A stretch of 64,000 nt of DNA from Helicobacter felistomachi (lineage in GTDB: Bacteria > Campylobacterota > Campylobacteria > Campylobacterales > Helicobacteraceae): assembly GCF_030296895.1 (NCBI RefSeq), contig NZ_AP028022.1, positions 1,612,001 through 1,676,000 of the forward strand, written 5' to 3'. Below, one piece after another: positions 1 through 9,014 of the stretch. Numbering within the stretch: position 1 is the first letter of the stretch; the number at the start of each line of letters is the position of its first letter. Both the position numbers and the translations under genes were made by a program. The notes under the pieces were generated by a model that ran no database searches, was not told where the DNA came from, and was given only the letters and a program-made list of their open reading frames with translations.

Positions 1-1
1 T

Positions 2-1954
2 CAGGCCTTAAGTCGCTACGCCAAAGAAATGCCCCACAAGGTCCTGGATGTGCAGGATTTACTGTGGCTCATGGTAGAAAAAATCCCCTGCTATGCCACA
101 GACATTTTGAAAACCTATGGCATTGATGGCCCTAAGATCTTAGAGCAGCCCCCCTTAACCTTCTCCAAAGAGAAAACCCCCGCTTTAAGGAAGTTCGCAC
201 GGGATTTAAACGCCCTAGCCTCCAAACACGCCATCGACCCCGTGTCGCATAGAGAGATAGAGATCCAAAAAGTCATTGAGGTTTTGGGGCGGCGCAAGAA
301 AAACAACCCGCTCTTGGTGGGCGAGCCGGGCGTGGGTAAAACCGCCATCGCCGAGGGGCTAGCCTTAAAGATTGCTAACCAAGAAGTCCCCCCTTTTTTA
401 TTGGGGCGCACCATTTACGCCCTAGATTTAAGCGCGATGGTGGCGGGCAGTAAGTATCGGGGTGAGTTTGAAAAGCGCCTCAAAAAAACCCTAAAAGAGT
501 TGCAAAAGGACAAGGGGAGCATTTTATTCATTGATGAAATCCACACCGTACTGGGGGCGGGGGCTTCAAGTGCGGGCGCGCTGGATGGGGCAAACATCCT
601 AAAGCCCATGCTCGCCGATGGCTCTTTGAGTTGCATAGGGGCGACTACCTTTGACGAGTTTCGCACGGTGCTTGAAAAAGACAAGGCCTTTTGCCGCCGC
701 TTTAGCAAAATTGACATTTTAGAGCCCTCTAAAGAGGATTGCTATGGCATCCTAGAAGACATCTCCACTTACTATGAGCACCACCACAAGGTCAAGTACA
801 GCAAAGAGGCACTGAAGGCGTGCGTGGATTTGTCCGTGCATTACCTGCATGAAAACTTCCTGCCCGACAAGGCGATTGACTTAATGGACATGGCCGGCTC
901 GTTTAAAAAAATCTACGCTCCAAGCAGCCACCCTCCCACCATCTCCAAAAGCGACATTGAAAATATCCTATCTTTTAAAATAGACATCCCCAAGGCCCAC
1001 ATTAGCCCCGAGAAGAAAAACCACCTCAAAGGGCTAGAGGATCAACTCAAAAAAGAGGTTTTCGCCCAAGACGAGGCGATCGCCCGTTTAGTAGAAACCA
1101 TCAAAATCCACGCTTCGGGTCTAGCTGGGTTAAGAAAACCCGTAGCAAGCTTTTTATTTGTCGGACCTAGTGGGGTGGGCAAGACCGAGCTAGCCAAAGC
1201 CCTAGCCAAGCACCTACACCTACATTTAGAACGCTTTGACATGAGCGAGTACAAAGAACCCCACAGCATTTCTAAGCTCATTGGCGCGCCCTCGGGGTAT
1301 GTGGGCTTTGAGCAAGGCGGGCTCTTGGTAAATACCATAAGAAAGCACCCCCGCTGTGTGCTGCTCTTAGATGAGATTGAAAAGGCGCACCCCAATGTCT
1401 ATGACCTGCTTTTGCAAATCACAGACGATGCAACCTTGACCGACAACACTGGGCGCAAGAGCGACTTTAGCCATACTATTTTGATCTTAACCTCCAATGC
1501 AGGCAGCCAAACCCTAGGCAAACTCGGCTTTTTAGAGGACAACACCCACCGATACCAAAACGCCCTAAAAGAGATTTTAAGCCCTGAATTGCGCTCAAGA
1601 CTAGACGCAATTTTAACTTTCAAACCTCTAGACTTGGCGCATTTGGAGTGCGTGGTGCAAAAAGAATGCAAGAAAATAGAGGCCATGCTTGCTCCCCGCA
1701 ACATCAGCTTAGCGGTGGATAAATCCGCCATAAGCCACCTCGCCGCTTTATGCCAAAAAGACCCTTTGGGTGCACGCATTGTAGAAAAATTAGTCCACCA
1801 GCACATTAAAGTCAAGTTGAGCGACGCGCTGCTCTTTGGCGGGCTCAAAGAGGGTGGGAGTGCGAAGTTCACATGGCGCAACCAAGAAATGCAATTAACG
1901 CTCAAAAGCGCAAACAAACCCCGCAAACTGCGCCAAACCACGAAAACGCCCTAA
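2..1954 (+). CDS. clpA: ATP-dependent Clp protease ATP-binding subunit ClpA (5' end cut by window)
   Basis: Hsp100 unfoldase that feeds substrates to the ClpP peptidase in the cytoplasm. The frame is open from base 2, so the first part of the N-domain lies outside the window; the Met at 29 is internal. Counting from that Met, the first AAA+ module has Walker A GEPGVGKT near residue 98 and Walker B ILFIDEIH near 165. The second has GPSGVGKTE near 379 and LLLDEIEKAHP near 450. A KLGF segment near residue 492 sits where the ClpP-docking loop is expected. Two AAA+ modules and no ClpB-type coiled coil support ClpA over ClpB. The panD start follows one base after the stop, so it probably leads an operon with panD and ybaB, as in H. 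pylori. Confidence 0.95.
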   Translation, partial: QALSRYAKEMPHKVLDVQDLLWLMVEKIPCYATDILKTYGIDGPKILEQPPLTFSKEKTPALRKFARDLNALASKHAIDPVSHREIEIQKVIEVLGRRKKNNPLLVGEPGVGKTAIAEGLALKIANQEVPPFLLGRTIYALDLSAMVAGSKYRGEFEKRLKKTLKELQKDKGSILFIDEIHTVLGAGASSAGALDGANILKPMLADGSLSCIGATTFDEFRTVLEKDKAFCRRFSKIDILEPSKEDCYGILEDISTYYEHHHKVKYSKEALKACVDLSVHYLHENFLPDKAIDLMDMAGSFKKIYAPSSHPPTISKSDIENILSFKIDIPKAHISPEKKNHLKGLEDQLKKEVFAQDEAIARLVETIKIHASGLAGLRKPVASFLFVGPSGVGKTELAKALAKHLHLHLERFDMSEYKEPHSISKLIGAPSGYVGFEQGGLLVNTIRKHPRCVLLLDEIEKAHPNVYDLLLQITDDATLTDNTGRKSDFSHTILILTSNAGSQTLGKLGFLEDNTHRYQNALKEILSPELRSRLDAILTFKPLDLAHLECVVQKECKKIEAMLAPRNISLAVDKSAISHLAALCQKDPLGARIVEKLVHQHIKVKLSDALLFGGLKEGGSAKFTWRNQEMQLTLKSANKPRKLRQTTKTP

Positions 1955-1955
1955 A

Positions 1956-2315
1956 ATGCCCCTCATCCAAGCCCTGTATAGCAAAATCCACCGCGCCGTT
2001 GTGACGGATGCCAATTTAAATTACCAAGGTTCGATCACTTTAGGACAAGATCTCATCACGGCTGCCAAGCTCGCCCCCTTCATGAAAGTTGATGTCTTAA
2101 ACATCAACAACGGGGCGCGCTTTAGCACCTATGTCATTGAGGGTGTGGGCTGTGAGGTGTGTGTCAATGGAGCAGCAAGCCGCTTAGTGCAAAAGGGCGA
2201 CCTTGTCATCATTGTTGCCTATGTGTCGCTGAGCTTAGAGGAGCTGCCAAGCCACAAACCCCATATCGTGTTTGTGGACCACAACAACGCCCCCATGGAG
2301 GATACCCAATGTTAG
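1956..2315 (+). CDS. panD: Aspartate 1-decarboxylase PanD
   Basis: Pyruvoyl enzyme that makes beta-alanine from L-aspartate for pantothenate and CoA synthesis. The 119-residue length is normal for the family. The self-cleavage site Gly25-Ser26 lies in NYQGSIT; cleavage turns the serine into the pyruvoyl cofactor. Conserved segments SKIHRA near the N-terminus, NNGARFSTY in the middle and the CVNGAA stretch are all present. The ATG lies one base after the clpA stop and the end overlaps the ybaB start by 7 bases, so translation of the three genes is probably coupled. Confidence 0.95.
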   Translation: MPLIQALYSKIHRAVVTDANLNYQGSITLGQDLITAAKLAPFMKVDVLNINNGARFSTYVIEGVGCEVCVNGAASRLVQKGDLVIIVAYVSLSLEELPSHKPHIVFVDHNNAPMEDTQC

Positions 2316-2611
2316 ATTTTAGTCAATTTGGCGGTTTGCTCTCTAGCCTGCAAGAGCAGATTAAAGAAATGGAGAACAAAAGCAAAGAGACCACCTTTGA
2401 GGCCAAGAGCGGGGGTGGGCTTGTCAAGGTGAAGTTTAATGGGGCAGGCGAGTTGCTCGACATTTTCATTGATGATGGCTTGCTTGAAGATAAAGAGGCC
2501 TTGCAAATCTATCTAATGAGCGCGCTTAATGAGGCGTATAAGCAAGTGGAGGATGCACGAAAAAACGCTGCCTTTGGCATGCTCGGGGGGATCAATCCCT
2601 TTGCAAAATAG
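2309..2611 (+). CDS. ybaB: YbaB/EbfC family nucleoid-associated protein
   Basis: Small DNA-binding protein of the YbaB/EbfC family, about 100 residues. I chose the ATG at 2309, which begins MLDFSQFGG, over an upstream in-frame codon because the upstream extension is panD read out of frame. The protein has the family's N-terminal helix rich in E and K (LQEQIKEMENK), then a G-V-K-V-x-F-N-G-x-G core (about residues 30-45) and a C-terminal helix. The start overlaps panD. The same gene order occurs in H. pylori. Confidence 0.9.
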   Translation: MLDFSQFGGLLSSLQEQIKEMENKSKETTFEAKSGGGLVKVKFNGAGELLDIFIDDGLLEDKEALQIYLMSALNEAYKQVEDARKNAAFGMLGGINPFAK

Positions 2612-2641
2612 GGTTTCTCTTTTGACTTTTAAAGCCGCCTA

Positions 2642-3674
2642 ATGCCCCACGCACGCCAACGCTTTTTACTTGCTTTTTTAGGGCTTTTGGGGCTCTTTTT
2701 AAGCGCACTTCAGGGCTATGACTTCTCGCATTGCCAAGGCTATTACAAGCGGGCAAGCCACCCGGGCAGTGTGTCCTTGTTTTGGAAGGATGGACATGTG
2801 TCTTTTGCCTATGGCAAAATTCCCAAGGGGGCAAAAGTTTTAAAAGCCGACCCTTTCATCGGCTTTTACCTGCTTAAGACCCCCCCTACTGAGTTTGCCT
2901 ACACTCTCTTAGACATTGACGCGCACGCCTACACCCACCCCCTAGCCAGCGTCAGCGCACACCAAGCCCTAAGGGGACAAATTGCCAAACGCCAAGAGGG
3001 GTTTTTGGATTATGCCAAGTTCTCCGCTCCTGTGGCGGCCAATGGGGTGGTGAGCAACATTTGTTACCAGATTTATGGCGTGGGGACGGGCGGGGGCTTT
3101 ATAGAAGCCCGCTACATCAAACGCTTTTTGCGCCAAAAGTCGCCCTACTATGGCGACATCGGGGTTAGGGTGCGTCAAAGGGGGCGTGGTGGTGGAAAAT
3201 GTCGACCCCTTTTTCAAAGACAACCCTTTTTTAGAGCAGGATAAAATCACCAACATCAATGGGCGCGCCATCAACAACATGAGAGAATTTGAGTGGGTGG
3301 TGAGTAATTTAGCCTACCAAGAGCGGGCGCGCGTGCAAGTCTTAAGGGGGGGGCATTACAAGACTTTAAGCGTTAGGGTGGATAGACGCTATGGGGGGTT
3401 TTTACTGCCCGATAGTTTTCTAGAACGCTTTGGCATTCGGCTCAGTCCGCATTTTGTCATCCAAGCCATCAATAAGAGCCGCCCACGCGCTTTTAAAGTC
3501 CTACATGTGGGCGACAAGCTTGTATGGATCAACCGCAAACCCATAGCCCCCACAGGAACAAGTTTCAGCACTAAACTCGCCGCCTTGCGCCACGCCCTAA
3601 GCCACGCCTACATGCAAGGGCATATTGAAATGTTGGTGTTGAGAAATGGATTTGAGTTTTATGTCCGTTTGTGA
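2642..3674 (+). pseudogene. PDZ-domain envelope protein, frameshifted at a G run
   Basis: The N-terminal part (from ATG 2642) has a hydrophobic signal segment around residues 7-24 and then an exported-looking domain. The C-terminal part continues in another frame and contains a PDZ-like core (QDKITNINGRAINN and HVGDKLVWINRKP), so two PDZ modules are possible. The two reading frames join cleanly if the G5 run at 3180-3184 were G4, giving RQRGVVVENVDPFF across the junction. The locus occupies the place of H. pylori HP0036, next to ybaB. The function is unknown; PDZ modules usually bind peptide ends in the periplasm. The frameshift may be a sequencing error. The 3' end overlaps the ispA start. 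Confidence 0.7.
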
Positions 3675-5310
3675 TTTGCACTTGTTTGAGCAGGTGTGCG
3701 CCGCCTTTGAGGCGTATCTAAGAGAGAGTGCGCCCCAGATACAGACTTTCCACCCCTTTTTTGAAAAAGCCTTTTGGGAAATGCTCTTAAATGGAGGCAA
3801 ACGCTTTAGACCCAAGCTGCTTTTAGCGGTCGTGTGCGCCTTTGTGCGCTCTGTTAAAAACATCAAACAAGCCTACCCCATTGCCCTAGCTTTAGAGGTG
3901 CTACACACTTATTCGCTCATCCATGACGACTTGCCCTGTATGGATAACTCTCCCTTGCGCCGCGGTCATCCCACCCTACACACCACTTACAACGAAACCA
4001 CCGCTACTTTAGTGGGCGATGGCTTAAACACCTACGCCTTTGAGCTCATCGCCAAATCTAAACTCTCAAGCCCCCTAAAGGTGCACTTAGTGGCGACTCT
4101 AGCACAATGTGGGGGGGTTAGGGGCATGGTGCTAGGGCAGGCCCTAGATTGCCACTTTGAGGGGCAAGAGCTCAAGCAAGCCCAATTAGAAACTTTGCAC
4201 TCTTTGAAAACGGGGCAACTCATCGCCGCCAGCTTAAAAATGGGCGCGCTCATTGCTAAAGAGTTTAGCAAGACCCCCAAAGATCTAGCGCAAACCCTTT
4301 TTGATTTGGGGCTACTTGTGGGGCTGTTTTTCCAAGTGCGCGATGACATCATTGACGCGACCCAAAGCCCCGAGCAATCGGGCAAGAGCACCCACACAGA
4401 CGGCTTGAAAAACACCTATGTCCGCTTGCTCGAGCTAGAGGGAGCACAAAGCTATCTAAGCACTTTGCAAGCACAACTTTTAGACAAATTAAAGTCCCTG
4501 CCCTGCCCTAAAGGGCTATTTAACGCATTTGCTGGAGAGTTTGGCATGAAGCCTTATATTTTGCTAACCAATGACGATGGCTACGAGGCACGGGGGCTTT
4601 TGGCACTGAAAGAAGCTTTAGAAGCGGTCGCTGAGGTGTTGGTGGTCGCCCCAAAAAATGAAAAGTCCGCTTGCGGGCATGGGGTAACCACCACCCTGCC
4701 CTTGCGTTTAGAGCAAATGGGGGGGGGATACTACCGAGTCGATGACGGCACACCTACAGATTGCGTGTGTTTGGCTTTATCGATTGCCAAACGCCCCTTT
4801 GATTTGCTGATTTCAGGCATCAACCACGGCTCAAACATGGGCGAGGATGTACTCTACTCAGGCACCGCCGCCGGAGCCATTGAGGGCACGATCCACAACA
4901 TCCCCTCCATCGCCCTGTCGCAATACATCAAGGAGCGCAAACTCTTTAGCCAATTTGATTTTGCGCTGGCTAAAGAAATCGCCTTGAAACTTGTAGAACA
5001 TTGCCTACAAGGCTACCCCTTAAAAGGGCGCAAGTTTTTAAATGTCAATGTCCCTCAAAGCCGGCATTTTAAGGGTGTGAAAATCACACAACAAGGTAAA
5101 CGCCTATACGCCAACAACATCCATTGCAAGCAAGATCCCAAGGGCAAGCAATATTGCTGGATGGGGGTTAACCCTTTGCGCTGGGAGGAGAGAGAGGGAG
5201 CTATGAGCGACTTTAAAGCCTTAAAAGAGGGGTTTGTGTCTATCAGCCCCATCACGCTCAACATGACAAGTTACGCCGATTTAGAGAGTTTAGAGGGCTG
5301 GTTTGCCTAA
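3646..5310 (+). CDS. ispA: Polyprenyl synthase IspA running in frame into SurE
   Basis: Residues 1-300 are a farnesyl/geranylgeranyl diphosphate synthase of the isoprenoid pathway. The first Asp-rich motif is HDDLPCMD near residue 92 and the second is VRDDIIDAT near residue 230. An alternative start is the Met at 3661, and both overlap the PDZ gene. No stop separates this from the SurE domain, giving one 554-codon frame. Deleting one C from the CCC at 4506-4508 would instead end the protein as GYLTHLLESLA with a TGA overlapping the surE ATG, the usual arrangement in this window. I therefore suspect the fusion is an indel effect, but the frame as given is open. Confidence 0.8.
   Translation: MDLSFMSVCDLHLFEQVCAAFEAYLRESAPQIQTFHPFFEKAFWEMLLNGGKRFRPKLLLAVVCAFVRSVKNIKQAYPIALALEVLHTYSLIHDDLPCMDNSPLRRGHPTLHTTYNETTATLVGDGLNTYAFELIAKSKLSSPLKVHLVATLAQCGGVRGMVLGQALDCHFEGQELKQAQLETLHSLKTGQLIAASLKMGALIAKEFSKTPKDLAQTLFDLGLLVGLFFQVRDDIIDATQSPEQSGKSTHTDGLKNTYVRLLELEGAQSYLSTLQAQLLDKLKSLPCPKGLFNAFAGEFGMKPYILLTNDDGYEARGLLALKEALEAVAEVLVVAPKNEKSACGHGVTTTLPLRLEQMGGGYYRVDDGTPTDCVCLALSIAKRPFDLLISGINHGSNMGEDVLYSGTAAGAIEGTIHNIPSIALSQYIKERKLFSQFDFALAKEIALKLVEHCLQGYPLKGRKFLNVNVPQSRHFKGVKITQQGKRLYANNIHCKQDPKGKQYCWMGVNPLRWEEREGAMSDFKALKEGFVSISPITLNMTSYADLESLEGWFA
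4546..5310 (+). CDS. surE: 5'/3'-nucleotidase SurE (own start inside the long ispA-surE frame)
   Basis: Metal-dependent survival-protein nucleotidase, about 254 residues from the ATG at 4546. The metal-binding motif LTNDDGY is right at the N-terminus. TPTDCV near residue 70 and the SGINHGSNMGED stretch near residue 90, followed by YSGTAAGA, are SurE signatures. A GGAGAG sequence sits about 6-11 bases upstream of the ATG, a good ribosome-binding site that supports independent translation even if the upstream stop is really missing. In H. pylori surE also directly follows ispA. Confidence 0.9.
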   Translation: MKPYILLTNDDGYEARGLLALKEALEAVAEVLVVAPKNEKSACGHGVTTTLPLRLEQMGGGYYRVDDGTPTDCVCLALSIAKRPFDLLISGINHGSNMGEDVLYSGTAAGAIEGTIHNIPSIALSQYIKERKLFSQFDFALAKEIALKLVEHCLQGYPLKGRKFLNVNVPQSRHFKGVKITQQGKRLYANNIHCKQDPKGKQYCWMGVNPLRWEEREGAMSDFKALKEGFVSISPITLNMTSYADLESLEGWFA

Positions 5311-5331
5311 ACTTATAGTAAAATGGAATTT

Positions 5332-5982
5332 ATGAAAACAAAGCACCTTTTTTTGTGGTTGTTGCCCTTAGTTTTTCTCTTTAGCGGTTGCTACCGCTTG
5401 AATATGGGCTATTTCTCGGAGGTGAGGGCGGGCTATATTTTTAATGTGAATTCGCCCACGGTCGTGGTCTACGACCCCGCTGACATGGTCACCTCCTTTT
5501 ACATCCAGCTCATCATCTACGACTTGCAAGAACTAGGCTTTTACAATGTCTTTAGCATGCAAGAATACCCCCCCGCTAAAGCCAAAAATGTCATTTACGC
5601 CCAAGTCGTGCGTAACATCTCGGCTGTGCCCGTGCTTGCCTACCACTACACCCTCATAGACAGAGCCAAAAGCAACCATTGTTACTGGCATGAGGGGCAA
5701 TTTTATTGCGCCAAAGTCCCCACAGACTACTACGCCATCAACGGCTTTTCGGCTTACTCTAAAATGCTCGCCGGCTCGCATTTTATCTTAGACTGGTGGG
5801 ACAATCTCATCAATAAACGGGTGCTTTACATTGACGGGAGCGTGAGCGGCGACACTTGCGGTTACGACCGCCTATATGAAGAACTCATCTCCAACACCAT
5901 CGGGCGTATCGACTTTACAAGGTCGGAGCATTACCGCTACTACCACCAGCTCCCCCCCTTCAAACCCTGTTATCGGCGTTAA
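5332..5982 (+). CDS. Putative outer-envelope lipoprotein
   Basis: The protein has a typical lipoprotein signal: MKTK, a hydrophobic stretch LFLWLLPLVFLF and the lipobox FSGC, so Cys near residue 20 would be lipidated. I prefer ATG 5332 over the in-frame ATG at 5323 because it gives a more usual short n-region. The mature part (about 195 residues) is rich in Tyr and contains several Cys, and I see no catalytic motif. It lies between surE and queD, as does a hypothetical lipoprotein in H. pylori. The function is unknown. Confidence 0.75.
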   Translation: MKTKHLFLWLLPLVFLFSGCYRLNMGYFSEVRAGYIFNVNSPTVVVYDPADMVTSFYIQLIIYDLQELGFYNVFSMQEYPPAKAKNVIYAQVVRNISAVPVLAYHYTLIDRAKSNHCYWHEGQFYCAKVPTDYYAINGFSAYSKMLAGSHFILDWWDNLINKRVLYIDGSVSGDTCGYDRLYEELISNTIGRIDFTRSEHYRYYHQLPPFKPCYRR

Positions 5983-6606
5983 ATGCAAATCCGCCGTTCC
6001 TTCCACTTTTGCGCTAGCCACATTGTGCGTAATTGCACTTCTAGGCGCTGCGCCACCAGCATACACGGGCACAACTACCAAGTAGAAATCTTTTTAAAAG
6101 CACACAAACTAGACAAGGCGGGCATGGCTTTAGATTTTGGGATTTTTAAAAATGAGATCGCCAGCTTCATAGATGCCTTTGACCACGCGCATCATTTTTG
6201 GGACAAAGAAGCCGAAGGCTTCCAGAGCTTTATTGTCAGCACCTGTACCCGCTATGTGAAACTCAGTTTTAATCCCAGTGCCGAGCATTACGCCTTAATG
6301 TTCCACCTTTTTATCAGCGCGATTTTAGAGGCGACCGAGTTACACAATGGCGAGGCGGTGGAGGTGGTTTCTGTGAGGGTGCATGAAACCAGCTATGGCT
6401 ACGCCCAAAGCGAGATTGAGGACTTAAAAAACCCCAACTTAATGGGGGCGATCTCTTTAGAGGGCGTGGCACTCTCCCCCGCCATTTTAAAGGACATGCC
6501 AAACCCTAAGCTCTTAGAACAACTCTTGGCTTACCATAAAGCTAAAGAAAATGGGCTTGACACGCCAAGACCCTTTAAAAGCCCCTTGCCCCTAGCCCAG
6601 ATATGA
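5983..6606 (+). CDS. queD: 6-carboxy-5,6,7,8-tetrahydropterin synthase QueD
   Basis: PTPS-family enzyme making carboxytetrahydropterin for the 7-deazaguanine (queuosine) pathway. Zinc ligands are visible as FHFCASH near residue 8 and IHGHNYQVE near residue 28, with Cys residues between them (NCTSRRC) providing the catalytic thiol. DHAHH in the middle and the VHETSYG stretch (about residue 130) are further family motifs. At 207 residues it is longer than the short QueD form, matching the epsilonproteobacterial type. It starts right after the lipoprotein stop and overlaps queE by four bases (ATGA). Confidence 0.9.
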   Translation: MQIRRSFHFCASHIVRNCTSRRCATSIHGHNYQVEIFLKAHKLDKAGMALDFGIFKNEIASFIDAFDHAHHFWDKEAEGFQSFIVSTCTRYVKLSFNPSAEHYALMFHLFISAILEATELHNGEAVEVVSVRVHETSYGYAQSEIEDLKNPNLMGAISLEGVALSPAILKDMPNPKLLEQLLAYHKAKENGLDTPRPFKSPLPLAQI

Positions 6607-7331
6607 GCCTGCCCCTTGTAGAAACCTTTTACAGCATTCAGGGCGAGGGCTCTTGTGTGGGGCAACCTAGCCTTTTTATCCGTCTAGGGGGGTGCAATTT
6701 TACATGTAGTGGCTTTGGGGGTAAAGCAACTATTGAGGGGCAAGAGTTTATTGGCTGTGATAGCATTTACGCTGTGCGCCCTAACTCTCAATGGCAATAT
6801 CTTCAAAGTGCCAAGGAGCTTTTAGACAAACTCCCCCCCCATAACCTAGAGCCCTTGCCCTTAATTGTGCTCACTGGGGGGGAGCCTAGTTTGCACTTTA
6901 AAAACCCCATTTTGTTAGAGGTGTTGCAAATTCTGCGGACAAGAGGGCACACTCTATGGGTGGAGAGCAATGGGAGTGTGTTTTTTGACTTCAAACCCCC
7001 CTTAGATGCACTGCACTTCACCCTAAGCCCCAAATTGTCCTTTAGTGGCGAAGCCACCCCCCTAAAGCCCTTGCAAAACATCTTAGAGCACGCCCTAGAG
7101 GTGGTGTTAAAATTCGTGTTAAAAAGCCCTACAGACATCCACGAGGTGCAAGCTTTGTTAAAAAACCTACACTTTAAAAAACCCCCCTTGATCTATCTCA
7201 TGCCCCTAGCCACCGACAAAGAAAAGCTACAAGAGGGGCTAAAAAGCCTAGTGCCCTTGTGTTTAGAGCATGGCTACTCTTTAGGCCAAAGGCTACACAT
7301 CCAGCTTTGGGGCAACACACCGGGACACTAA
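6603..7331 (+). CDS. queE: 7-carboxy-7-deazaguanine synthase QueE
   Basis: Radical SAM enzyme for the next step of queuosine synthesis. FYSIQGEG near residue 10 and the LTGGEPS motif near residue 97 are QueE signatures. The cluster loop is unusual: it reads GGCNFTC, then 16 residues, then GCDS, rather than the compact CX3CX2C, so the third cysteine appears displaced by an insertion. It is 242 residues and its start overlaps queD (ATGA). The operon order queD-queE is as in H. pylori. Confidence 0.9.
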   Translation: MSLPLVETFYSIQGEGSCVGQPSLFIRLGGCNFTCSGFGGKATIEGQEFIGCDSIYAVRPNSQWQYLQSAKELLDKLPPHNLEPLPLIVLTGGEPSLHFKNPILLEVLQILRTRGHTLWVESNGSVFFDFKPPLDALHFTLSPKLSFSGEATPLKPLQNILEHALEVVLKFVLKSPTDIHEVQALLKNLHFKKPPLIYLMPLATDKEKLQEGLKSLVPLCLEHGYSLGQRLHIQLWGNTPGH

Positions 7332-7333
7332 AA

Positions 7334-8958
7334 ATGTTAGAGATATTTAGGGCACACATTGAGAGCATTAGCAAAGGGGATGGCACACATAAATTTAGCC
7401 TAGACAGCGTGCTGGAAATGGGCGCGGGGCAAAAGGCCTTAGAGCTTTTAGACCAAGCCATAAAAGCGCAAAAGCAAATCATCATCGGGGGAGATTACGA
7501 TTGCGATGGCATGAGTGGCACGGCTTTAGCCCTGTATTTCTTTAAAGAGGTGCTGCACTACCCTAACATTAACTACATTATCCCCAGACGCAACACAGAC
7601 AGCTATGGCATGAGTGTAGAGCTCTTAAGAAGCTACGCCAGCCAAGAACGCTTAGTTCAAACCCACTACAACGCTAGGGGGGAGCTTTTAGGGGGCAAAC
7701 CCCTAGACTTTCAAGACAGCCTATTTTTCACCATAGACAATGGCGCCACGATCCCTGATGAGGTGTGCGCTTTTTTGCATGCTTACAACACACCCCTAAT
7801 TTTAAGCGACCACCACGAATTTTTAGAGGGGCGTGTCCCCGCTTGCGATGCCTTCATCCACCCTTTACTTGGCGACAACCACCCCTTTCAAGGCATCAGC
7901 GGGGCGTGTGTAGGGTATTTATTCTTGCTTACTTACGCCAAACACACCAAAGTGAAAATGCGCCTAGATCACCTGCAATATTTACAAGTCCTCGCCGGAC
8001 TTAGCACCATAGGCGACATGATGGACTTGAGCGCGCCCTACAACCGCCAACTCGTGCAGCGCATGGACCACACTCTAAAGACTGCCATGCCAGACTCCTT
8101 AAAAGCCCTATATTTAGCCCAAAAATACCAAAACCCCTATAAACTGAGTGCTCTAGCGTGGGACATCATTCCGCTCATCAACGCCGTGGGACGGCTCGAT
8201 GGCATTGAGGGGTTTTGCCATTGTAATTTAGTCGTGGATTTGCTCGCCACAAGGGAGGCAAACCCCACTTACGCCACGCTCTTAGTGCAAACCAACCAGC
8301 GGCGCAAAGAATGCGTGCAAGAAATCAAAAAGACCTTAAAGCCCACCACTAAGGGGGGCTTGATCTATGTAGGCGGGCAAATCCCTAGAGGGGTTTTAGG
8401 CATGCTCGCCAACCAATTCTTAGAAATGGGGGGGCAGGTGGCTTTGTGCTGGCGTTTTGAAAACACAAGCGTAGAAGTGTCCTTGCGCTCCAAAGAGGCG
8501 GATTTAATGCAAGCCTTAGCACAAATGAAAGAGCAGGGCGTGAGCGTGCAAGGCGGGGGGCATAAGCAAGCGTGCGGACTCGTCTTTGAAACCCAAAACG
8601 ACTTTTACCACGCTCTAGAGATTTTAGGCGCACTCCCATGACTTTTAAAGCCCCCAATTTGGAGGTGTTTTTTAACCCCGAGTTTTTAGAGCTTTATACC
8701 AAAGGTGAGCCTTATGGGGTGGGTAACCCCACACCCCTATTTGAGGTTTGTGCCCCCTTAAAATCGTGGCGTTTTCTAGGGCGCACAGGCCAACACATCG
8801 AACTCATCTTAGAAGATCACACCGCCCTTTTGGTGTGTAAGTGGTGGTTTTGCCCCCCCAAGCACCATATCCACTTTTGCCCCCAAAGCCCTCTCACTCT
8901 AGTGGGTGAATTTGACCCACACAGCAAAGAATTAAAATGCCTAGAGATTAAAATTTAA
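7334..8958 (+). pseudogene. recJ: Single-stranded-DNA exonuclease RecJ, split at a C run
   Basis: 5'-3' exonuclease of recombination and mismatch repair. From ATG 7334 (two bases after the queE stop) the DHH domain has GGDYDCDGMSG near residue 53, TIDNGA, and SDHHEF near residue 160, then a DHHA1 domain with QGGGHKQACG near residue 407. That frame stops at 8641. The C-terminal OB domain (PYGVGNPTPLFEV) continues in a second frame from ATG 8638 to 8958. Changing CCC at 8635-8637 to CCCC fuses them as GALPMTFKAPNLEV with about 540 residues, close to the family length. Alternatively the ATGA overlap would give two coupled polypeptides. Confidence 0.85.
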
Positions 8959-9014
8959 AGCCAAAAAACGCTAAAATCTCCCCCCTTTACAAAAAAATTT
9001 AAAAAGGATTTAAA

